Source: Caldimonas sp.
Lineage (GTDB): Bacteria; Pseudomonadota; Gammaproteobacteria; Burkholderiales; Burkholderiaceae_C
DNA: 5,562 bases
NCBI GenBank assembly: GCA_030150305.1
Contig: JASLGD010000593.1
Location: 1-5,562 of the forward strand
Reading direction: 5' to 3'
Below the pieces are notes generated by a model. That model had not been told where the DNA came from and searched no databases. It saw only the letters and a list, made by a program, of their open reading frames with translations. Every line of letters begins with the position of its first letter. Within the stretch, counting starts at the first letter, position 1. Positions 1-4,112 of the stretch are shown piece after piece. A program made the translations under genes and the position numbers.

Positions 1-26
1 CCAACACGCCGAACGCGGCGTGTTGG
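1..26. repeat. Perfect inverted repeat at the window edge (11-bp arms, 4-nt loop)
   Basis: The left arm ccaacacgccg (1-11) and right arm cggcgtgttgg (16-26) are exact reverse complements around the loop aacg. The repeat lies inside the cytochrome coding region and at the extreme end of the window. The last residues it encodes, after GTGTNTP, do not look like family sequence. A fold-back assembly or library artefact at a contig end is therefore as likely as a real hairpin. Confidence 0.7.
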
Positions 27-753
27 TGCCGGTGCCCGGCGCGTTGCCATAGACGGCGACCGTGAGGCGGTGCGTCAGGTTGGCGTTGAACGTGAGGTCG
101 CCGAGGTCCGCGATGTTGTTCGGCGCGGTCACCTGCATCGCGGCGACCTGCGTCGCGATGTTCTTGACGTCACGATAGAACGTGTAGGTGTAGGTGCCGT
201 CGCCGTGGTCGACGAGCGTGCCCGTGCTGTCGGTGCCGGGACGCTGCGGCGCGGCGGCGGCGGTCGTCGTCGGCACGGTCGTGACGATGTAGCTCACCCA
301 CTTGCTCGGCGATCCCGCCGTGCCGGGAACGAGCTTGGCGAGCGCGAACGCGAGGTTCGCGTAGCTCGCGACCGTCGCGGTCGAGCTCTTGCTGGCGTTG
401 CCGAGTCCGACGACCGCACGACCGAAGCCGTCGGTGACGGTGAAGTTGACGACCGGGGGGCTGTTGATCGTCACTCCGGTCACCGTGACCGTCGGCTGCA
501 GCGTGGACCACGCCTGCGCGTTGGCGGTGATCGCGTCGGTGTTCGTGAGCGCATTGCTGCCGACGTTGGTCGTTCCGGCTCCGCCGTTGGCTCCCGGCGT
601 TCCAGGGGGTCCCGCGGGGCCGGCGGGTCCGGCAGGGCCCTGGGGGCCGGCCGGGCCGGCTGCACCGTCGCTGCCGCCGCAGCCTGCGAGGGACGCGGCC
701 AGGATCGTCGCGACGATCGCTGCCGTCCAGAGCGGAGTCCGTTGCCGGTTCAT
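1..753 (-). CDS. OmcA/MtrC-family multihaem c-type cytochrome lipoprotein, N-terminal part (gene cut by the left edge)
   Basis: The minus strand is open from an ATG at 753 to the window edge (251 codons, no stop). The start is supported by a strong GGGGGGA ribosome site 5 nt upstream. Residues 8-24 form a hydrophobic signal ending in the lipobox LAGC (Cys25), so the product should be exported and lipidated. Residues 30-59 are collagen-like Gly-X-Y triplets. Residues 132-236 carry features I recognise from the OmcA/MtrC decahaem family: FALAKLVPGTAGSPSKWVSY (134-153), GTLVDHGDGTYTYTF (178-192) and LTHRLTVAVYG (226-236). Known members are outer-membrane or cell-surface cytochromes that pass respiratory electrons to extracellular metals or partner cells. 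The CXXCH haem motifs would lie further downstream, beyond the window, so haem number cannot be checked. The final residues RSACW may be an artefact of a hairpin at the window edge. The gene is divergent from the cNMP-domain gene and has an FNR-type dyad about 100 bp upstream. Family confidence is good; the exact acceptor is unknown. Confidence 0.85.
   Translation of the reverse strand, partial: MNRQRTPLWTAAIVATILAASLAGCGGSDGAAGPAGPQGPAGPAGPAGPPGTPGANGGAGTTNVGSNALTNTDAITANAQAWSTLQPTVTVTGVTINSPPVVNFTVTDGFGRAVVGLGNASKSSTATVASYANLAFALAKLVPGTAGSPSKWVSYIVTTVPTTTAAAAPQRPGTDSTGTLVDHGDGTYTYTFYRDVKNIATQVAAMQVTAPNNIADLGDLTFNANLTHRLTVAVYGNAPGTGTNTPRSACW
577..666 (-). repeat. Collagen-like Gly-X-Y repeat in the cytochrome lipoprotein
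   Basis: Ten consecutive Gly-X-Y triplets cover residues 30-59 of the cytochrome, starting four residues after the lipidated Cys25. Most triplets are GPA, with GPQ, GPP, GTP and GAN. Collagen-like tracts in bacterial surface proteins can form trimeric rods. Here the tract probably acts as a stalk or linker between the lipid anchor and the globular cytochrome domain. The DNA is correspondingly repetitive (ggcccngcc units), so it may vary in copy number between strains. Confidence 0.85.
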
Positions 754-758
754 CTTCG

Positions 759-765
759 TCCCCCC
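759..765 (-). promoter_or_regulatory. Ribosome binding site of the cytochrome gene
   Basis: Read on the minus strand, GGGGGGA lies 5 nt before the ATG at 753. It is purine-rich and correctly spaced, and it fixes the start just upstream of a typical lipoprotein signal. Confidence 0.6.
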
Positions 766-852
766 AACCAGGTCAGTGACCGACTCGATGGCGGCGCGCG
801 AGACGTCGCCAAGTGGATCGTGCGAGTCTGGAGTCCGCGCGGCACCGCTCGC

Positions 853-866
853 TTGATCCAGATCAG
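853..866. promoter_or_regulatory. FNR/CRP-type operator dyad upstream of the cytochrome gene
   Basis: TTGATCCAGATCAG differs from the FNR consensus TTGAT-N4-ATCAA only in its last base. Its centre is 106.5 bp from the cytochrome ATG. If it activated from -41.5 on the minus strand, transcription would start near 818 with a leader of about 65 nt. A weak -10 candidate, CAGACT, lies at 830-825 on that strand. FNR, ANR, DNR and FixK proteins bind this type of site under low oxygen or in response to NO. The regulator is not encoded in this window. Confidence 0.6.
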
Positions 867-1169
867 ACAGGTCACCTGCGTTGCACCGTCGAAACCTGCG
901 CGTGGTCCGAAGCGCACGCAAGCGCATCAGGCGAAAGGACGACGTCCGATGGATCTCGGTCCATCAAGGGCGTGCGCCGCCCGGCGCGCGTCGTTCAGCG
1001 CCGCAGCGCCGAGCCACTGCGCGAAGCGTCGGCTGCCTTCTCGGGCTGCTTCGGCTCCTCGGGGTCCCGCCGCCGGCGGCGCGAGTCTGAACCAGCGCGC
1101 GGCAACAGTGCAGGCGACCCGAGGACCACTCGTCGCCGGCGAAGTGTCGCGGCGCGTGCGACTCGATGT

Positions 1170-1183
1170 TTGATCCAGGTCAG
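1170..1183. promoter_or_regulatory. FNR/CRP-type operator dyad, distal site upstream of the cNMP-domain gene
   Basis: TTGATCCAGGTCAG is identical to the site at 853-866 except for one base (A to G in the right half). It lies 55 bp, centre to centre, upstream of the next dyad and 172 bp before the first base of the downstream gene. It could be an upstream class I site for that gene or serve both divergent promoters. I see no good -10 hexamer at the expected distance. Confidence 0.5.
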
Positions 1184-1224
1184 CGTTTGTGCACTTCATC
1201 CGCATCCGGACGAACGGCGCGTCT

Positions 1225-1238
1225 TTGACCTGCGTCAG
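1225..1238. promoter_or_regulatory. FNR/CRP-type operator dyad, proximal site upstream of the cNMP-domain gene
   Basis: TTGACCTGCGTCAG has perfectly paired inner half-sites (TGAC/GTCA) around a 4-nt spacer, in the TTGAY-N4-RTCAG form shared by all four dyads here. Its centre is 123.5 bp before the start at 1355. A class II arrangement would place the transcript start near 1273. The -10 region there (around 1261-1266, CAAGCT) is poor, so the promoter is only inferred. Confidence 0.45.
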
Positions 1239-1280
1239 CGCGCACTGCCGCCTCGGCGAGCAAGCTGCGCGGGCCAGCCG

Positions 1281-1358
1281 GTGATCGACGTCGTCGCGCT
1301 CACGATGGTCGATGCGTTGGTCAAGCGCGCTGAGCACATCCAGCGGGAGATGCCATGA
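1281..1358 (+). CDS. Possible 25-codon upstream ORF coupled to the cNMP-domain gene
   Basis: A GTG at 1281 opens a frame of 25 codons whose TGA (1356-1358) overlaps the next gene's ATG as ATGA, the classic translational-coupling arrangement. The peptide (VIDVVALTMVDALVKRAEHI then QREMP) looks like an ordinary helical protein segment. About 22 of 25 codons end in G or C, in contrast to the arginine-rich nonsense upstream. Against it, there is no clear ribosome site before the GTG or the internal ATG at 1305, and I recognise no family. It could be a leader peptide, the decayed tail of a lost gene, or chance. Confidence 0.25.
   Translation: MIDVVALTMVDALVKRAEHIQREMP
1345..1350 (+). promoter_or_regulatory. 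Ribosome binding site of the cNMP-domain gene
   Basis: GGGAGA lies 4 nt before the ATG at 1355. It supports that start over in-frame later candidates. Confidence 0.5.
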
Positions 1359-1846
1359 ACAACCGAGAGACCCCTCTCCACGAGGCCGTCGGTGCGAGCC
1401 CGCTCGCGGTCGGCCTTTCGCAGCAGCAGGTCGAGGTGCTCACCGGGCTCGTCGAGCGGCAGACGTTCGCCGCCGGGGAGCTGCTCGCGCGCGAAGGCAC
1501 CGTCGACGACCGGCTCGTCGTCGTCGTCGATGGCACGCTCGACGTCGTCCGCCACCGCGGCACCCCGCAGGAGACGGTGCTCGCGACGCTGCGCAGCGGG
1601 GACCTCGCGCACGAGCTCGGCTTTCTCGACGGCACGCCTCGCTACGCGTCGCTCGTCGCGACCAGCGCGGCGCACGTCCTCTTGCTGGATCGCGGCCGCC
1701 TCGAGACGCTGATCGAGCGCGAGCCGCGCACCCTGTACGCGGTGATGCGCGCGATCGTCCGTGCGACGCACGCTCTGCAGACGCGCTTGTCGATGCAGGC
1801 GCTGGAGCTGACGAACTACGTCACCAAGCAGCACGGCCGCTACTGA
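1355..1846 (+). CDS. Stand-alone cyclic nucleotide-binding (Crp-like sensor) domain protein
   Basis: This 163-residue protein is almost entirely one cNMP-binding beta-barrel of the CRP/PKA regulatory fold, at about residues 17-125. The family pattern is visible: L21 followed by the helix that starts at Q23, then FAAGELLAREG (38-48), the strand LVVVVDGTLDVV (54-65), and a phosphate-binding-cassette region GDLAHELGFLDGTPRYASL (82-100). The conserved Glu (E87) and Arg (R96) of that cassette are kept, so ligand binding is plausible. Residues 124-150 form the C-helix used for dimerisation in CRP. The protein then ends at LTNYVTKQHGRY with no helix-turn-helix, so it should not bind DNA as CRP or FNR does. 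It may sense a nucleotide or act through a protein partner; the partner is unknown. It sits between the cytochrome and the Fe-S oxidoreductase genes, behind two FNR-type dyads, which suggests a role in this respiratory module (inference). There are no membrane segments and no Cys ligands for an Fe-S cluster. Confidence 0.85.
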   Translation: MNNRETPLHEAVGASPLAVGLSQQQVEVLTGLVERQTFAAGELLAREGTVDDRLVVVVDGTLDVVRHRGTPQETVLATLRSGDLAHELGFLDGTPRYASLVATSAAHVLLLDRGRLETLIEREPRTLYAVMRAIVRATHALQTRLSMQALELTNYVTKQHGRY

Positions 1847-1935
1847 GAAGCCTCGGGCCGGGTCCGGCGGTCGTCCATCGGGGCACCGGATCGCGTTGCG
1901 GTCGCCCTGATCGTTGCGCGAACCCAGCGCCGCCG

Positions 1936-1949
1936 TTGACCTACATCAG
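1936..1949. promoter_or_regulatory. FNR/CRP-type operator dyad of the Fe-S oxidoreductase promoter
   Basis: TTGACCTACATCAG matches TTGAY-N4-RTCAG. Its centre (1942.5) lies 41.5 bp upstream of the transcription start predicted from the hexamer at 1971-1976. That is the standard position for class II activation by FNR or CRP. It is the fourth dyad of this form in the window. Confidence 0.6.
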
Positions 1950-1970
1950 TCCGGTGGGGCCTCCGCCGCC

Positions 1971-1976
1971 TAGAGT
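1971..1976 (+). promoter_or_regulatory. Putative -10 element of the Fe-S oxidoreductase gene
   Basis: TAGAGT matches TATAAT at 4 of 6 positions, including T1, A2 and T6, in otherwise very GC-rich DNA. It begins 21 nt after the FNR-type dyad and predicts a start near 1984 and a leader of about 41 nt. No good -35 is visible, as expected for an activator-dependent promoter. Confidence 0.45.
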
Positions 1977-2024
1977 CGGTCGCGCAGCGCGCCGCGCTCG
2001 CTCCTGAACCGACCACGATCGACG

Positions 2025-4112
2025 ATGGGTCCTGCCGCGATCACCGCGCTGCTCCTCCTGGCGACGACGGCGTTCGCTGCGCTCGCGTGGCGCAAGCTCA
2101 GGATCGTCGCGGCGCTGCAGCCGGCCCACCGGTTCGACGCGCCGCTCGCGCGGCTGCGCTCGGTCGTCGTCAACGGCCTGCTGCAGCGGCGGATGGTCCA
2201 GCGCGAGTGGCGGCCCGGCGTGATGCACGCCGTCCTCTTCGTCGGCTTCGTCTCGCTGCTGCTGCGCAAGCTCCAGCTGCTCGCGATCGGCTACGACGAG
2301 CTGGCGGCGTTCCCGGCCTGGTTCGGCGGCCCGTTCGCCGCCTTCAAGGACACCATCGAGATCGCGGTCTCTGCCGCCGTGCTCTACGGCTTCTATCGCC
2401 GCTTCGTCGCGCGGCCGCCGCGCCTCGAGCCGAACCGCGAGGCGATCCTCGTCCTCGGCCTCATCCTGGCGATCATGGTCACCGACTTCGCGTTCGACGG
2501 CTTTCGCTTCGCGCTGCTCGGGGATCGCGTGCCGCCGATCGCGCACGAGCGCTCCTGGGCCTTCGCCGGCGGCGCGGTCGCGAACGCGCTTGCCGGGCTT
2601 TCCCACGACGCGCTCGCCGCCGGCTACGCGGTCTCGTACTGGACGCAGATGACGGTCGTCCTCTCGTTCCTGGTCATCCTGCCGCTCGGCGAGCATTTCC
2701 ACATCGTCACCGCGCTGCCGACGCTCTGGTTTCGCCGCGGCCGGCCCGCGAACCGGGTGGCGCGCGTCGACCTCGACGAGCTGATGGCGGCCGAGGACGA
2801 GTCGGAGATGAAGGCGGGCGTCCGCAGCGCCGCCGACCTGACGTGGAAGCAGGGGCTTGACGCGTTCACGTGCACCGAGTGCGGCCGCTGCAAGGACGCA
2901 TGCCCGACCCACCTCAGCGGCAAGCCGCTGTCGATGAAGATGGTCAACGACGCCCTCAAGCACCATCTCGTCGCGAACGCCGACCGCATCGTCGCCGGCG
3001 ACCCGCAACGCGAGCTTCCACCGCTCGTCGGCAACGTCATCGCCGAAGAGACGCTCTGGGCGTGCACGGCGTGCGGCTACTGCGAGGCGGCGTGCCCGAT
3101 CGAGCTCGAGCACCTCGACCGCTTCTTCGCGATGCGTCAGCACCAGGTGCTGATCGCCGGCGAGTTCCCGCACGAGCTCAAGCACCTGTTCGAGGCGGTC
3201 GAGGCGGAGGGCAACCCGTGGGGGCTGCCGGCGGCCGACCGCGGCGGCTGGGCCGAGGGCCTCGGCGTCCCGGTCGTCCGCGACGCGGCCCACATGGCGA
3301 CGCTCGACGTCCTCTTCTACGTCGGCTCGGCGATGTCGTACGACCCGCGCGGCCAGAGCATCGCGCGCGCGTTCGTCCGCATCCTGCAGCACGCGGGGGT
3401 GCGCTTCGGCATCCTCGGCCCGCGCGAAGGCTCGACCGGCGAGTGCGTGCGCCGGGTCGGCAACGAGATGCTGTTCCAGCAGCTCGCGACGGCGCTCGCG
3501 TCGACGCTCGGCGAGCTCGGCGTTCGTCGCATCGTCACCTGCGACCCGCACGCGCTCAATGCATTGCGGAACGACTATCCCGAGTTCGGCGTCGGCGTCG
3601 AGGTCGTGCACCACACGCAGCTGATCGCGGAGCTCCTCGCCGACGGCAGGCTCGACGTCGACGCGACGCTCACCGGCGCGATCTACCATGACCCGTGCTA
3701 CCTCGGCCGTCACAACGGCGAGTACGACGCGCCGCGCGCGATCGTCGCGCGCCTGTCGACCGACGCGCCGCGCGAGTTCGCGCTCTCGCGCGAGAAGTCG
3801 ATGTGCTGCGGCGCGGGCGGCGGCAGGATGTGGATCGACGAGACGATCGGCAAGCGCATCAACATCGTCCGCGTCGAGCAGGCGCTCGCCGAGTCGCCGC
3901 GGACGATCGCGACCGCGTGCCCGTACTGCGCCGTGATGATGGCCGACGGCCTCGGCGCGCTCGGCCAGCACGGCGCCGTCGCGTCGCGCGACATCGCCGA
4001 GCTCGTCGCCGACGCGTTGCGGCCGCGCTCGTCTCAGGCGGTCGCGGCGACGCCGGCGGGCGATGGCGAAGTCGCGCTCGCCGGAGGCGCCGAGCAGCGC
4101 TCGACGAGGTAG
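2025..4112 (+). CDS. Membrane-bound HdrD-like (Fe-S) oxidoreductase, probable ETF:menaquinone oxidoreductase type
   Basis: The protein has 695 residues. The N-terminal third is a NarI-like membrane domain with helices near 3-22, 66-88, 109-126, 140-157 and 205-222. It has candidate b-haem histidines H68, H194, H224 and H226, the last two in LPLGEHFHIVTALP. Two 4Fe-4S motifs follow: CTECGRCKDACP (C283, C286, C289, C293) and CTACGYCEAACP (C347, C350, C353, C357). Two CCG (HdrB/HdrD) domains follow these. The second is complete: C558, C594-C595-G and C632-x-x-C635. The first is degenerate: S435 replaces the usual first Cys, and only C474 (STGEC) and C506 (TCDPHA) remain. The architecture matches enzymes that take electrons from electron-transfer flavoprotein or another flavoenzyme and reduce menaquinone at the cytoplasmic membrane. 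Without flanking etf genes in view, the donor could instead be the neighbouring dehydrogenase. An in-frame TAG at 1971 excludes a long upstream extension. ATG 2025 lacks a clear Shine-Dalgarno. The last 79 bp overlap the convergent gene in a non-conserved tail (after RDIAELVADAL). Confidence 0.85.
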   Translation: MGPAAITALLLLATTAFAALAWRKLRIVAALQPAHRFDAPLARLRSVVVNGLLQRRMVQREWRPGVMHAVLFVGFVSLLLRKLQLLAIGYDELAAFPAWFGGPFAAFKDTIEIAVSAAVLYGFYRRFVARPPRLEPNREAILVLGLILAIMVTDFAFDGFRFALLGDRVPPIAHERSWAFAGGAVANALAGLSHDALAAGYAVSYWTQMTVVLSFLVILPLGEHFHIVTALPTLWFRRGRPANRVARVDLDELMAAEDESEMKAGVRSAADLTWKQGLDAFTCTECGRCKDACPTHLSGKPLSMKMVNDALKHHLVANADRIVAGDPQRELPPLVGNVIAEETLWACTACGYCEAACPIELEHLDRFFAMRQHQVLIAGEFPHELKHLFEAVEAEGNPWGLPAADRGGWAEGLGVPVVRDAAHMATLDVLFYVGSAMSYDPRGQSIARAFVRILQHAGVRFGILGPREGSTGECVRRVGNEMLFQQLATALASTLGELGVRRIVTCDPHALNALRNDYPEFGVGVEVVHHTQLIAELLADGRLDVDATLTGAIYHDPCYLGRHNGEYDAPRAIVARLSTDAPREFALSREKSMCCGAGGGRMWIDETIGKRINIVRVEQALAESPRTIATACPYCAVMMADGLGALGQHGAVASRDIAELVADALRPRSSQAVAATPAGDGEVALAGGAEQRSTR

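Larger units (their letters stand above)
754..1354. other. Divergent intergenic region, 601 bp, without a convincing long gene
   Basis: This stretch separates the divergent cytochrome and cNMP-domain genes. The reading frames across it have arginine- and serine-rich, low-complexity translations and I recognise no domain in them. It does hold three FNR/CRP-type dyads (853-866, 1170-1183, 1225-1238) and a possible 25-codon ORF (1281-1358). It also has minor inverted repeats: CAGGTCACCTG at 868-878, gatgga/tccatc at 948-965, and a 14-bp GC-only palindrome at 1068-1081 with no loop. None has the T-tract of an intrinsic terminator. The unusual length leaves room for a non-coding RNA, but I see no positive sign of one. 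Confidence 0.6.
1847..2024. other. Intergenic region with the promoter of the Fe-S oxidoreductase gene
   Basis: These 178 bp separate the cNMP-domain gene from the Fe-S oxidoreductase gene. The second half holds an FNR-type dyad and a -10-like hexamer. The first half has only weak GC-rich self-complementarity (for example tccgg/ccgga arms with a long loop) and no T-tract, so I do not call a terminator. The gap and its own promoter elements suggest that the two genes can be transcribed separately. Confidence 0.5.

Noticed and set aside
161..176. TTGACGTCAC as another regulatory dyad
   Set aside because: Its half-sites are not separated by the 4-nt spacer seen in the four intergenic dyads, and it lies deep inside the cytochrome coding sequence.
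768..781. Fifth FNR-like site: CCAGGTCAG shared with the site at 1170-1183, and the small palindrome GGTCAGTGACC
   Set aside because: The left half-site is missing (no TTGAY). It overlaps the leader just upstream of the ribosome site, where an activator could not work. It is at most a weak half-site.
389..856. Plus-strand frame with a GPAGPAGPAGP-like tract that resembles a collagen protein
   Set aside because: It is the antisense of the real Gly-X-Y tract; ggc/gcc-rich repeats read as Gly/Ala/Pro on both strands. The minus-strand version has a start, ribosome site, signal and lipobox.
1068..1081. 14-bp perfect GC-only palindrome as a terminator or operator
   Set aside because: It has no loop and no T-tract, and runs of GCC/GGC are common by chance in DNA of this composition.
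70..1173. 367-codon plus-strand frame across the cytochrome gene and the intergenic region
   Set aside because: Its translation is Arg/Gly-rich low complexity. It is antisense to the cytochrome lipoprotein, which has a signal, lipobox and family motifs.
1847..1935. Possible intrinsic terminator after the cNMP-domain gene
   Set aside because: Only short arms with long loops (tccgg/ccgga) and no run of T follow the stop codon.
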